Part shown: in pieces, positions 1-8,784 of the stretch
Layout: each line of letters begins with the position of its first letter
Numbering within the stretch: the stretch's first letter is position 1
From: Lachnospiraceae bacterium
GTDB lineage: Bacteria; Bacillota; Clostridia; Lachnospirales; Lachnospiraceae
DNA: 64,000 nt
NCBI GenBank assembly: GCA_028693165.1
Contig: JAQUVX010000020.1
Location: 19,421 to 83,420, forward strand
Direction: 5' to 3'
Notes under the pieces: generated by a model
Told to the model about the DNA's origin: nothing
The model's database searches: none
The model's input: only the letters and a program-made list of their open reading frames with translations
Position numbers and translations under genes: made by a program

Positions 1-463
1 CCAGACGCTGCTTCTGTCCGCCGGACAGCTTGCGCGGATATTCGTCCCGCTTGTCCAGAAGCCCGACCCGCTCCAGAAGCTCCGATGCCTTCTGCTCCGC
101 TTCCGCCTTCAGCGTCTTCCGTTCCAGAATCGGGGTGATTGTAATGTTCTGCATCACGGTCAGATTCGGGAACACATTAAAGTGCTGGAACACCATGCCC
201 ATCTTCTGCCGATGCTGATCGATGTTGATTTTCTTGTCCGTAATCTCCACATTGTCAAAGAAAATCCGTCCTGCATCCGGCTTCTCCAGCAGATTCAGGC
301 AGCGCAGAAAGGTACTCTTTCCGCTTCCGCTCGGTCCGATAATGGAAACCACCTCACCCAGACGGATCTGCTGGTTGATATTTTTCAATACGTTCAGCTC
401 CCCAAAATTCTTGCAGAGTCCCTCCACGCGGATCAGAGCCTTGTCGCTTATCTGTTTAGTCAC
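1..463 (-). CDS. Polar amino acid ABC transporter, ATP-binding protein (3' end beyond window)
   Basis: ATPase subunit of a GlnQ/HisP-type importer that powers uptake of a polar amino acid at the inner face of the membrane. The visible 154 residues show Walker A GPSGSGKST (about 43-51), a Q-loop VFQHFNVFP (about 93) and the signature LSGGQKQR; Walker B and the rest lie beyond the left edge. The likely start is a GTG at 463 that overlaps the permease stop by 8 bases, which implies translational coupling. It is last in the visible order binding protein, permease, ATPase. Family assignment is firm; the exact amino acid is not known. Confidence 0.93.
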   Translation of the reverse strand, partial: MTKQISDKALIRVEGLCKNFGELNVLKNINQQIRLGEVVSIIGPSGSGKSTFLRCLNLLEKPDAGRIFFDNVEITDKKINIDQHRQKMGMVFQHFNVFPNLTVMQNITITPILERKTLKAEAEQKASELLERVGLLDKRDEYPRKLSGGQKQRL

Positions 464-1118
464 TGGCTTTCATTCTCCTTTCCATCAGCTTGATGCCCTT
501 TGATAAGATAAATGTGACGATGAAGTAAATGACACCTACGATCGTCAGAGAAGGAATGGCAAGGAATGTGGTCGACTGCACCGTCTTGTACGCCGTCATC
601 AGCTCGCCCACGAAGAACACGGAAGCCAGAGATGTTTCCTTAACCATCACCACGAATTCATTGCCCAATGCAGGAAGGATGTTTTTGACCGCCTGCGGCA
701 GAATAATATGGCGCATCATATGCGCATCCGACATGCCAAGGCTCTTGGCCGCCTCGGTCTGACCGCGGTCAACCGCCTGAATCCCGGCACGGATGACCTC
801 CGCCACGTAGGAACTACTGTTGATGATCAATGCCATGATGATGCAGGCCGTGTCCGACACGTCAAATGGCAGCGCCTTCGGAAGCAGCAGCCAGAAGAAA
901 TACAGTTGGAGCAGAATCGGCGTGCCGCGGAGAACCTCAACATAAGCGGTGGTAATCGCACCGACCACTTTCGACTTTGACAGTCTCATCAGTGCCACAA
1001 CCGTCCCCAGGATCGTCCCGAAAAATACGGTGATAAAAGCCAGCCAGATCGTCCCCCACAGGCCGCTCAAAAACACAAAGTAATATTGATTCCAGATTTT
1101 GATAATATTTTCAATCAT
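456..1118 (-). CDS. Polar amino acid ABC transporter permease (HisM/GlnP family)
   Basis: Integral membrane subunit of the importer, 220 residues, normal for the family. It has about five hydrophobic segments and the EAA-type coupling loop EAAKSLGMSDAHMMRHIILP (about residues 141-160) that contacts the ATPase. The N-terminal stretch FLSGLWGTIWLAFITVFFG is typical of HisM/GlnP proteins. It lies 100 bases downstream of the binding protein gene, separated by a GC-rich stem-loop, and its stop overlaps the ATPase start. No strong ribosome binding site stands directly before the ATG. Confidence 0.95.
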   Translation of the reverse strand: MIENIIKIWNQYYFVFLSGLWGTIWLAFITVFFGTILGTVVALMRLSKSKVVGAITTAYVEVLRGTPILLQLYFFWLLLPKALPFDVSDTACIIMALIINSSSYVAEVIRAGIQAVDRGQTEAAKSLGMSDAHMMRHIILPQAVKNILPALGNEFVVMVKETSLASVFFVGELMTAYKTVQSTTFLAIPSLTIVGVIYFIVTFILSKGIKLMERRMKASD

Positions 1119-1178
1119 GTCTTCTGTGTATCCCTTTCCTGCTGATCTATCGCCAGCGCTCCGTATGAAGCGCAGCTT

Positions 1179-1199
1179 GAGGGCACCCGCGGCGCCCTC
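1179..1199 (-). other. Intergenic stem-loop between binding protein and permease genes
   Basis: A near-perfect GC-rich inverted repeat (GAGGGC arms, extended by GC pairs) follows the binding protein stop and has no run of T after it. Such stem-loops often stabilise the upstream part of a transporter mRNA so that binding protein is made in excess over membrane subunits. That role here is inferred. Confidence 0.5.
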
Positions 1200-1218
1200 A
1201 GATATGCTCTCTTATGTA

Positions 1219-2112
1219 TTAGTTCACACCCAGAGTCTTGGCGTACTCGCCATACTCCTCATACCACTTGTCATACTTCCTGGACTCCACGAGCTCACCG
1301 ATGATCTCATTGATTCTGTCGGTCAGCTCGGTCTCACCCTTCGGAATACCGATCCGGGTACCCTGCGTGCTCTCATCCACGGTAAATCGGAAATTGTCCG
1401 CCACCACAACGCCTGGGTTCTGAGCTGCATACAGTTCTGCCGTGGTAATCTCGGTTGCCGCCACATCCGCCTTCCCCTCGGAAACCATCAAAAATCCGTC
1501 CGTGGTAGCCGACACGCGCTTTACCTCTTTGCATTCCGGAATCTGCTCTGTGACGAACAGCTCCTGCAGAGAACCGCTCTGGCAGACCACAACTGCATCC
1601 TTTAAGGACGCCGCGTCCGGATAATCTGCTTTCTTGTCTTCCTTTACCAGCAGACCATATAATTCCGCCTCGTCATCATAACGATATCCATTGGAAAGAT
1701 TCATGGCTTCTGCTCTGGCCGGGGTATAGGCCAGTGCACTGATCGCCAGATCATATTTTCCTTCTGTAATACTGCTGAGTACCGCCGCAAATTCCAGCGG
1801 AACGATCTTCAGCTCCACGCCTAGCTTGTCCGCAATATATTTTGCCATCTCAATATCACTGCCCACATACTGCTCATCCCCCTTCTTGGAAGAATCGATG
1901 AATTCGTACGGTGCAAAATAAGGCTCAGTCGCCACCTCAAGGTAGCCTCTCTGAAGAATCTCCTCCAGTCGGTTCGCCGGCTTGGCCGCAGCTTCCGTTT
2001 TTCCATTATCCGCCTGTGCCGCATTCGCGCCTGCCGCGCCGGAACATCCTCCCATCATCAGGGAACTTGCAGCCAGTGCTGCCGCTAACGTGATGCTTAT
2101 TGTCTTTTTCAT
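1219..2112 (-). CDS. Amino acid ABC transporter substrate-binding lipoprotein
   Basis: Extracellular solute-binding protein of SBP family 3 that captures an amino acid and delivers it to the permease. The 297-residue product starts with a signal peptide and lipobox LMMGGC, so Cys23 should be lipid-modified. A short Ala/Glu linker follows, then the SBP_bac_3 fold beginning near ILQRGYLEVATEPYFAPYEF, with the GSDIEMAKYIADKLG ligand-site block. It is the first gene of the three-gene operon, with an AGGAG site ahead of the ATG and a sigma-A-like promoter at 2172-2200. The ligand could be cystine, glutamine or another polar amino acid. Confidence 0.94.
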   Translation of the reverse strand: MKKTISITLAAALAASSLMMGGCSGAAGANAAQADNGKTEAAAKPANRLEEILQRGYLEVATEPYFAPYEFIDSSKKGDEQYVGSDIEMAKYIADKLGVELKIVPLEFAAVLSSITEGKYDLAISALAYTPARAEAMNLSNGYRYDDEAELYGLLVKEDKKADYPDAASLKDAVVVCQSGSLQELFVTEQIPECKEVKRVSATTDGFLMVSEGKADVAATEITTAELYAAQNPGVVVADNFRFTVDESTQGTRIGIPKGETELTDRINEIIGELVESRKYDKWYEEYGEYAKTLGVN

Positions 2113-2171
2113 AATTTCTCCTCTTTTCCCATGCTATCATGGTAGCGTGCTAAAGCATCGCAATAAGCTAT

Positions 2172-2200
2172 ATTATTCTATAAAAGGGGAAATATGTCAA
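2172..2200 (-). promoter_or_regulatory. Promoter of the amino acid ABC importer operon
   Basis: Reading leftward, TTGACA (2195-2200) is followed after 17 bases by AATAAT (2172-2177). It sits about 60 bases ahead of the binding-protein ATG. Confidence 0.6.
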
Positions 2201-2295
2201 GTGGTTTGTTCTTAGAAACTGTAGAATTTTCGAATTTCATCCGCCAAGATCCACTAATTGTCTTGTACGTCTTTCGAAAAAAAGACAAGAAAAAG

Positions 2296-2330
2296 CCCTG
2301 TGCCGTGATGGGGACACAGGGTGATTTTTT
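2296..2330. terminator. Bidirectional terminator-like hairpin in the 2113-2537 intergenic region
   Basis: A seven-base perfect stem CCCTGTG/CACAGGG is flanked by TGATTTTTT on the right and by an A-run on the left, so it could end transcripts in either direction. It lies between two divergent genes, where a terminator is unexpected unless it belongs to the protease leader. The rest of 2201-2495 holds no convincing gene. Confidence 0.55.
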
Positions 2331-2498
2331 CTTTAGGAATTAGGATTTCAAAAAAGGATTAAGGATTTTTTTATCTTGCATTTCTTATGACCTTAGTATA
2401 GCACAGCGTCCCCGAAAAAGTGTGTATATTGTTTAAATAGATTATGAAGAAATTCTTAATCTTGGGAAACAGTCAATCTGCCCTGTTTGGGAGAATAT

Positions 2499-2536
2499 CC
2501 TACTACTAACATCAAACGAAAGTAGCAGGTTTTTTT
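2499..2536 (+). promoter_or_regulatory. Hairpin plus T7 tract abutting the protease start (possible attenuator)
   Basis: The arms 2499-2506 and 2522-2529 (CCTACTAC/GTAGCAGG, one mismatch) are followed by seven T residues, and the GTG start lies one base later at 2538. The only Shine-Dalgarno-like bases, AGCAGG, are in the 3' arm. Formation of the stem would therefore both terminate transcription and mask the ribosome site. Function is inferred. Confidence 0.45.
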
Positions 2537-2537
2537 C

Positions 2538-3422
2538 GTGAATCAGGCAAGAATCTGGGTTCATGGAGAGGATACCGGCGGTCTTACCGGGCAGGGCATC
2601 GGCGTTGCCGTACTCGATACAGGCTGCTTCCTCCATGAAGATCTTGAGCATAGAATCAGCATCTTTTCGGACATGGTACAGCATCACACAGAAGCTTACG
2701 ATGACAATGGTCACGGCACCCACGTATGCGGGATTATCGGCGGCAACGGCTCCTGCTGCGGCGGGCGTTACTGCGGCATCGCGCCCGGATGTCATCTGAT
2801 CCCCGTCAAAGTTCTGGACCAGCGCGGCAATGGCTATGCGTCCGATGTGCTGGCAGGACTGCGTTGGGTCCGAAGTCAGCGGGCGCAGCACAATATTCGC
2901 ATCATCAACATCTCGGTCGGATCTTTTTCACGGCGCAACATGGGAGAAAATTCCGCTTTGGTCCGCGGGGTCAATGAGGCCTGGGACGATGGGCTGATCG
3001 TGGTGGTGGCCGCCGGTAACATGGGGCCGCGCACCGGAACGATCACAACCCCCGGCATCAGCCGGAAGGTGATCACGGTGGGATGTTCGGATGATCACAA
3101 GGAGGTCAATGTCTCCGGGAACCGTATGGTGGACTACTCGGGGCGGGGTCCTACCGGCTCCTGCATCTGCAAGCCGGATCTGGTAGCGCCGGGCGCTTCG
3201 ATTACCAGTTGTTCGAATGTTTCGGGAGAATACACCTCAAAGAGCGGAACCAGTATGGCAACACCGCTGGTTTCCGGGGCACTGGCACTTCTTTTAGAGA
3301 AATACCCGGAGATGAACAACCGGGATGTAAAATTGTGGCTGCGAGAGCATTGTACGGATGTAGGCCTGCCGCGCAATCAGCAGGGGTGGGGGATGCTGGA
3401 TGTGGGAAAAATGTTGAATTGA
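2538..3422 (+). CDS. S8 family (subtilisin-like) serine peptidase, no signal peptide
   Basis: Serine endopeptidase of the subtilase family. The catalytic triad is visible as Asp27 in AVLDTG, His59 in NGHGTHVCG and Ser239 in SGTSMATP. The oxyanion Asn lies in VVAAGNMGPR. At 294 residues it is essentially a bare catalytic domain with no signal peptide or prodomain, so it is probably cytoplasmic, as in intracellular subtilisins. The GTG start is forced, since an in-frame TAG lies 15 bases upstream. The gene ends one base from the convergent DUF1015 stop, leaving no room for a separate terminator. The upstream hairpin/T-run suggests conditional expression. Substrates are unknown. Confidence 0.93.
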   Translation: MNQARIWVHGEDTGGLTGQGIGVAVLDTGCFLHEDLEHRISIFSDMVQHHTEAYDDNGHGTHVCGIIGGNGSCCGGRYCGIAPGCHLIPVKVLDQRGNGYASDVLAGLRWVRSQRAQHNIRIINISVGSFSRRNMGENSALVRGVNEAWDDGLIVVVAAGNMGPRTGTITTPGISRKVITVGCSDDHKEVNVSGNRMVDYSGRGPTGSCICKPDLVAPGASITSCSNVSGEYTSKSGTSMATPLVSGALALLLEKYPEMNNRDVKLWLREHCTDVGLPRNQQGWGMLDVGKMLN

Positions 3423-3423
3423 A

Positions 3424-4668
3424 TTAGCACTCACTCAATCTGTGGATGAACAGGCCGCTGCGCAGCTTCGGTTCAAACCAGGTCGACTTTGGCGGCATCA
3501 AAAGTCCCGCATCGGCAACGGCAAACAGTTCTCCGATCGAGGTCGGATACATGGAGAACGCCACCGCCGCCCCTTCTTCTACCAGACGTTCCAGTTCTCC
3601 GAGTCCGCGGATTCCGCCGACGAACTGGATTCGTCTGTCTGTCCGCGGATCCTGGATTCCAAGAACCGGCCCCAGCAAATGATCCTGAAGAATGGACACG
3701 TCCAGCCCTTTTACCGGATCTGCCGTCACATATTCCGGCTTCGCGATAAGCTGATACCAGCTTCCATCCAGGTACATCCCGAACTGATGGGGCTGTTTCG
3801 GCTGCCAGGCCCCGGCGCCCCGCTCTTCTATCTCAAAACATGACGCTGCCTGTTTTAAAAATGTTTCCTTATCACAGCCGTTTAAATCCTTGACCACACG
3901 GTTGTAGGGCATGATCATAAGCTGATCATCCGGGAACAGAACCGAGAGGAAATAGTTAAACGGTTCCTGTCCGGTATAGTCCGGATGTTCTTCCCTGCGC
4001 TTCAATCCCACCTTGACCGCAGAGGCTGCGCGGTGGTGTCCGTCCGCAATATAAACTTTTGGAATCTGCTGAAAACGTTTCTGGATCTGATTGATCGTCC
4101 CGGCATTCCCGATCCGCCACACACGATGGGAAATTCCATCCTCCGACACAAACGAATAGAGTGGCTCCGTTCCCTTCATGGTATCCACGATCTTGTTCAG
4201 CTCGACATCGGCGCGGTAAGCCAGAAAGATCGGACCTGTATGCGCATCTGTCACATCCACATGACGGATGCGGTCCTGTTCCTTGTCCTCCCGCGTATTT
4301 TCATGTCTGGCGATCACACCGCTCACATAATCATCGATCGACGCGCAGGCCACGATTCCGGTCTGGGCGCGTCCGTCCATAGTCAGCTCATAAAGGTAAT
4401 AGCATTCCAGCTTATCCTCCGTCAAAATCCCCTCTGCCTGCCACTGATCCAGCAGCTCCTTCGCCTTCTCATACACCTTCGGCGCATAGGCATCCGTTGC
4501 ATCATCGAACTGTGTTTCCGCACGGTCGATGGCAAGAAATGACATCGGATTGGCCTCCACCTCCTGCTTTGCTTCTTTCCGGTCGTAAACGTCATAAGGA
4601 AGTGCCGCCACGCGGGACGCCACTTCCTTATTTGGACGAATACACCGGAATGGTCTTATCTCCGCCAT
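3424..4668 (-). CDS. DUF1015 family protein
   Basis: Conserved 414-residue protein of unknown biochemical function, recognised by its opening MAEIRPFRCIRPNKEVASRV and the downstream ALPYDVYDRKEA and IADGHHRAASA blocks. The IADGHHR segment resembles a nucleotide- or metal-handling site, but no reaction is established. It is the last gene of the leftward operon, 27 bases after serA, a neighbourhood I recall as recurrent in clostridia. This suggests a role linked to serine or phosphoserine metabolism, which is an inference. The length is full for the family and the AGGAG site supports the start. Confidence 0.9.
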   Translation of the reverse strand: MAEIRPFRCIRPNKEVASRVAALPYDVYDRKEAKQEVEANPMSFLAIDRAETQFDDATDAYAPKVYEKAKELLDQWQAEGILTEDKLECYYLYELTMDGRAQTGIVACASIDDYVSGVIARHENTREDKEQDRIRHVDVTDAHTGPIFLAYRADVELNKIVDTMKGTEPLYSFVSEDGISHRVWRIGNAGTINQIQKRFQQIPKVYIADGHHRAASAVKVGLKRREEHPDYTGQEPFNYFLSVLFPDDQLMIMPYNRVVKDLNGCDKETFLKQAASCFEIEERGAGAWQPKQPHQFGMYLDGSWYQLIAKPEYVTADPVKGLDVSILQDHLLGPVLGIQDPRTDRRIQFVGGIRGLGELERLVEEGAAVAFSMYPTSIGELFAVADAGLLMPPKSTWFEPKLRSGLFIHRLSEC

Positions 4669-4695
4669 ATTCTTTCTCCTGTCCTGGTATTTAAA

Positions 4696-5856
4696 TTAAA
4701 TTACTCTCACGCGCAGTACACCCTGGATCGCGTTCAGCTTCTGGAGCGCCATCTCATCCGGCTTATTCTCAAGATCCATCAGCGTGTAAGCATATTTATC
4801 ACGGCTCTTGTTGGTCATATCGGAAATGTTAATTCCGCCTGCTGCAAGCGCACCGGTGATCTGACCGATCATGTTGGGAATATTCATATGTAATACCGCC
4901 ACGCGGCAGGCACTCTTGCAGATCCCCATATCGCAGGCCGGATAATTCACGGAATTGCGAATATTGCCGTTCTCCAGATAATCCATGATCTCTTTCACCG
5001 CCATCTTGGCACAGTTGTCCTCGGATTCCTCCGTGGAAGCGCCCAGATGCGGTACAACGATCGCATTCTTCATATGGCTGGATTTCGGATTCGGGAAATC
5101 AGTCACATAATGCTTCACCTTTCCGGACTCCAGTGCGTCCGCCATAGCCGCTTCGTCTACCAGCAGGTCGCGGGAGAAGTTTAAGATCACAACGCCGTCC
5201 TTCATCTGTGCAAACGTGTCTTTGTTGATCATACCCTTCGTACTGTCCAGTGCCGGCACATGCAGGGTAATGTAATCACACTCGCGGAAAATCGTGTCTA
5301 AATTGGTGGTATGCCGTACATCACGGGAAAGCATCCACGCCGCGTTGACCGAGATAAACGGGTCATAGCCGTAGACCTCCATGCCAAGTCCGGCAGCCGC
5401 ATTGGCTACCTCGGCACCGATCGCGCCCAGACCAATCACGCCCAGCTTCTTGCCTTTGATCTCGTGACCCACAAATGCCTTTTTGCCCTTCTCCACCGCC
5501 TTCGCGATGTCCGGGTCCTCGGCAATTGTCTTGCACCAGGCAATGCCGCCAAGGATATCACGGGAGGACATCACCAGCGCTGCCAGCACCAGCTCCTTCA
5601 CACCGTTGGCATTGGCGCCCGGCGTATTGAATACGACGATGCCTTCCTCTGCACAGGCATCCAGCGGAATGTTGTTCACGCCTGCACCGGCGCGGGCAAC
5701 TGCCAGCAGACCGGTGGGAAACTGCATCTCATGGAGTGATGCGCTTCGTACCAGAATGCCCTCTGCCTCATTGATATCATCCGTCAGCGCATAATTATCA
5801 TTTAACAGATCCGTGCCATATTTGGAAATGGCGTTCATGCAATGGATTTTTCTCAT
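4696..5856 (-). CDS. serA: D-3-phosphoglycerate dehydrogenase, short ACT-containing type
   Basis: NAD-dependent enzyme oxidising 3-phosphoglycerate to 3-phosphohydroxypyruvate, the committed step of serine synthesis. The 386-residue protein has the Rossmann motif GLGAIGAEVA (about 142-151), the catalytic Arg in NFSRDLLVDE, and the catalytic His in VPHLGASTEESEDN. A C-terminal ACT domain (about residues 315-386) ends the chain, so serine feedback inhibition is plausible. It lacks the intervening domain of the long SerA type. Its ATG overlaps the serC stop by four bases, so the two are probably translationally coupled. SerB is not in the window. Confidence 0.96.
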   Translation of the reverse strand: MRKIHCMNAISKYGTDLLNDNYALTDDINEAEGILVRSASLHEMQFPTGLLAVARAGAGVNNIPLDACAEEGIVVFNTPGANANGVKELVLAALVMSSRDILGGIAWCKTIAEDPDIAKAVEKGKKAFVGHEIKGKKLGVIGLGAIGAEVANAAAGLGMEVYGYDPFISVNAAWMLSRDVRHTTNLDTIFRECDYITLHVPALDSTKGMINKDTFAQMKDGVVILNFSRDLLVDEAAMADALESGKVKHYVTDFPNPKSSHMKNAIVVPHLGASTEESEDNCAKMAVKEIMDYLENGNIRNSVNYPACDMGICKSACRVAVLHMNIPNMIGQITGALAAGGINISDMTNKSRDKYAYTLMDLENKPDEMALQKLNAIQGVLRVRVI

Positions 5857-6938
5857 GCCTTATGTGCCTCCTCGAAGTTTTTCATAAATGCTACCAGCTT
5901 CTCCACGCCTTCCATCGGCATGGCATTGTAGATGCTCGCGCGCATACCGCCGACACTTCTGTGACCTTTCAGATTCACAAAGCCCGCTGCGGCTGCTTCT
6001 TTGATAAACTGCGCATCCAGATCTGCATCTCCAGTCACAAACGGAACATTCATCAGAGAACGGTCTTCTTTCACAACCGTTCCTGTAAACAGCTCGCTTG
6101 CATCCAGGAAATCATAAAGAATCTTAGCCTTTTTCTCGTTCTGCTCCTTCATGGCGCTCAGTCCGCCGCGCTGTTTCAGCCACTTGAATACCTTACCGCA
6201 GATGTAAATGCCATAAGCCGGCGGGGTATTGTAAAGGGAACCTGCATCTGCATGAATCTTGTACTGGCACATGGTCGGAGTTCCCGGCAGCACGTCCTCG
6301 GTGATCAGATCCTCGCGGATGATCACGATCACGACACCAGCCGGTCCGATATTCTTCTGAACGCCGCCATAGATGATGCCATACTTGCTCACATCCACCG
6401 GTTCAGACAAAAAGCAGGAAGAAACATCGGCTACCAGAGTCTTGCCCTTGGTGTTCGGCAGGGTCTTGAACTTGGTTCCGTAGATGGTGTTGTTCTCACA
6501 AATGTATACATAATCCGCATCGTCGTCGATCGGCAGATCGGAACAGTCCGGAATGTAGCTGAAGGTCTTGTCTTCACTGGAAGCCACCGCCACGGCCTTG
6601 CCGTATTTCTGTGCCTCCTTGAATGCCTTCTTCGCCCACTGACCGGTGATGATATAGTCCGCCACGCCATGCTTCATCAGATTCTGCGGAATCATGGAGA
6701 ACTGCAAATGGGCTCCTCCCTGCAGGAACAAAACCTTGTAATTATCAGGAATGTTCATCAGCTCGCGAAGATCGCTCTCCGCTTCCTGGATAATCGTCTC
6801 AAACGCCTTAGATCGATGGCTCATCTCCATCACGGACATTCCCGTGCCCTTGTAATCCAGCATCTCTGCTGCTGCTTCTTTCAGGACATCCTCCGGTAAT
6901 ACCGCCGGTCCTGCTGAAAAGTTGTAGACTCTTCCCAT
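5853..6938 (-). CDS. serC: Phosphoserine aminotransferase
   Basis: PLP enzyme converting 3-phosphohydroxypyruvate and glutamate to O-phosphoserine. The 361-residue length matches SerC. It begins MGRVYNFSAGPAVLPEDVL, carries the PLP-lysine in YGGVQKNIGPAGV (about residue 198) and ends with the HRSVGGMRASIYNAMP segment that binds the phosphate. It sits 81 bases after ilvB and directly ahead of serA with an ATGA overlap. An AGGGAGGAAG site precedes the ATG. Confidence 0.97.
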   Translation of the reverse strand: MGRVYNFSAGPAVLPEDVLKEAAAEMLDYKGTGMSVMEMSHRSKAFETIIQEAESDLRELMNIPDNYKVLFLQGGAHLQFSMIPQNLMKHGVADYIITGQWAKKAFKEAQKYGKAVAVASSEDKTFSYIPDCSDLPIDDDADYVYICENNTIYGTKFKTLPNTKGKTLVADVSSCFLSEPVDVSKYGIIYGGVQKNIGPAGVVIVIIREDLITEDVLPGTPTMCQYKIHADAGSLYNTPPAYGIYICGKVFKWLKQRGGLSAMKEQNEKKAKILYDFLDASELFTGTVVKEDRSLMNVPFVTGDADLDAQFIKEAAAAGFVNLKGHRSVGGMRASIYNAMPMEGVEKLVAFMKNFEEAHKA

Positions 6939-7019
6939 TGTTTCTTCCTCCCTCTTAAGATTTCATATTTATTTCAATCCCTCCCGCTGCGAATCAGCAG
7001 CATGGGCGATCAAACCGTG

Positions 7020-8723
7020 TTACAGCTTTAAATCGGTATCATCAAATGCATCCTGGATCGGTGCTCCCGGAGATACCATCGGGTATACCTTATCGTCGCA
7101 GTTGATCTGGCAGTCGATGACAACCGGTGCCTTCAGCGCAATCGCTTCCTCCAGAACCGGTTTCAGTTCTTCTCTGCTGCTCACGCGATACGCCTTTACT
7201 CCCATGGACTCAGCCAGCTTCACAAAATCGACTGCATCATTCAATACTGTATGTGAATACCGCTTGCCATAGAACAGGGTCTGCCACTGACGCACCATAC
7301 CCAGCACATGATTGTTCACAACCACCTGAACAACCGGAATTCCATAGCGGGACGCTGTGGCAATCTCATTCATGTTCATGCGGAAGCAGCCGTCTCCGGC
7401 GATATTGATGACCGGTGTATCCGGACAGCCCATGTCGCCGCAGCCCATCTTGGCGCCAAGTGCCGCGCCCAGACCGTACCCCATGGTACCCAGACCGCCT
7501 GATGTCAGGAAAGTCCGCGGCTTTTTGTATTTGTAATACTGTGCGGCCCACATCTGATGCTGACCAACCTCGGTCACGATGAGGGCATCGCCCTTCGTCA
7601 CTTCGTCAATCGTCTCGATGATGTACGGACCGGTGAGCTGTGTCTTGTCATAGCGCAGCGGGTACATGTCTTTCATGCGCTCGATGTGAGCTACCCACTC
7701 GTCGTGGTTGATCGGGTCCAGGCGGGCATTTAATTTCCGCAAAACGACCTTCAAATCCCCCACAACGCTCGCGTCTGTGCGGATATTCTTATTGATTTCC
7801 GCCGCATCTACGTCGATCTGCAGGATCTTGGCTTTCTGTGCAAATTTGGAAGCGTTGCCCGTCACACGGTCGCTGAACCGGGCGCCTGCCACAATCAGAA
7901 GATCGCATTCCGTGATGCCGAAATTGGAGGTCTTCGTTCCGTGCATGCCCACCATACCGGTGTACAGCTCATCCGCTCCGTCAAACGCACCTTTTCCCAT
8001 CAGGGAATCTGCAACCGGTGCCTGAATCCGGTGTGCCAGGGTTCTCAGCTCCTCGGAAGCATCCGACAGCACAGCGCCGCCGCCCACGAAGATAAACGGC
8101 TTCTTCGCATTGCGGATCAGCTCAAGCGCCGTCTCAATGTCCTCCTCGCGAATGCTGTCGGTCTGGCGAACGATCGGTTCCGGCTCCTCCGGTGTATATT
8201 CATATTCTGCTGCCGTCACATCTTTGGTGATATCGACAAGCACCGGACCCGGACGGCCGCTCTGCGCAATCGAAAATGCACGGCGGATCGTCCCTGCCAG
8301 CTTGGTAATATCCTTTACGATGAAGTTGTACTTGGTGATCGGCATCGTCACTCCGGCAATGTCAATCTCCTGAAAGCTGTCCCGCCCCAGAAGGCTCACA
8401 CCCACGTTGCAGGTAATCGCCACGATCGGGATGGAATCCATGTATGCGGTTGCGATTCCGGTTACCAGATTCGTAGCTCCCGGTCCGGAGGTTGCCATAC
8501 AAACACCCACTTTGCCGGTTGCTCTTGCATAACCATCTGCCGCATGGGATGCCCCCTGCTCATGAGAAGTCAAAATATGGGTAATCTCGTCCTGATGCTT
8601 GTAAAGTGCATCATAAATATTTAAAATGGTGCCGCCCGGATATCCGAAAACAGTCTTTACGCCCTGCTCCTTCAAACACTCAATTACGATTTCCGAGCCG
8701 TTCAAAACTCTGGTTTCGGCCAT
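7020..8723 (-). CDS. ilvB: Acetolactate synthase, large (catalytic) subunit
   Basis: Thiamine diphosphate enzyme that condenses pyruvate with pyruvate or 2-oxobutyrate at the start of valine/leucine and isoleucine synthesis. The 567-residue protein has the catalytic Glu55 in TSHEQGASHAADGYAR, the FAD-binding middle domain, and the C-terminal ThDP-Mg motif beginning GDGCFRMNMNE. The QHQMWAAQYY block also fits biosynthetic AHAS rather than catabolic AlsS. No regulatory small subunit (IlvN/IlvH) is adjacent, so it must lie elsewhere or be missing. The gene follows ilvD by 61 bases. Confidence 0.96.
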   Translation of the reverse strand: MAETRVLNGSEIVIECLKEQGVKTVFGYPGGTILNIYDALYKHQDEITHILTSHEQGASHAADGYARATGKVGVCMATSGPGATNLVTGIATAYMDSIPIVAITCNVGVSLLGRDSFQEIDIAGVTMPITKYNFIVKDITKLAGTIRRAFSIAQSGRPGPVLVDITKDVTAAEYEYTPEEPEPIVRQTDSIREEDIETALELIRNAKKPFIFVGGGAVLSDASEELRTLAHRIQAPVADSLMGKGAFDGADELYTGMVGMHGTKTSNFGITECDLLIVAGARFSDRVTGNASKFAQKAKILQIDVDAAEINKNIRTDASVVGDLKVVLRKLNARLDPINHDEWVAHIERMKDMYPLRYDKTQLTGPYIIETIDEVTKGDALIVTEVGQHQMWAAQYYKYKKPRTFLTSGGLGTMGYGLGAALGAKMGCGDMGCPDTPVINIAGDGCFRMNMNEIATASRYGIPVVQVVVNNHVLGMVRQWQTLFYGKRYSHTVLNDAVDFVKLAESMGVKAYRVSSREELKPVLEEAIALKAPVVIDCQINCDDKVYPMVSPGAPIQDAFDDTDLKL

Positions 8724-8784
8724 GTTAAAACTCCTTCTCTATCCCTGTCATAACTGTTTTGAGCTTCACAGTCATACTTCGCTT

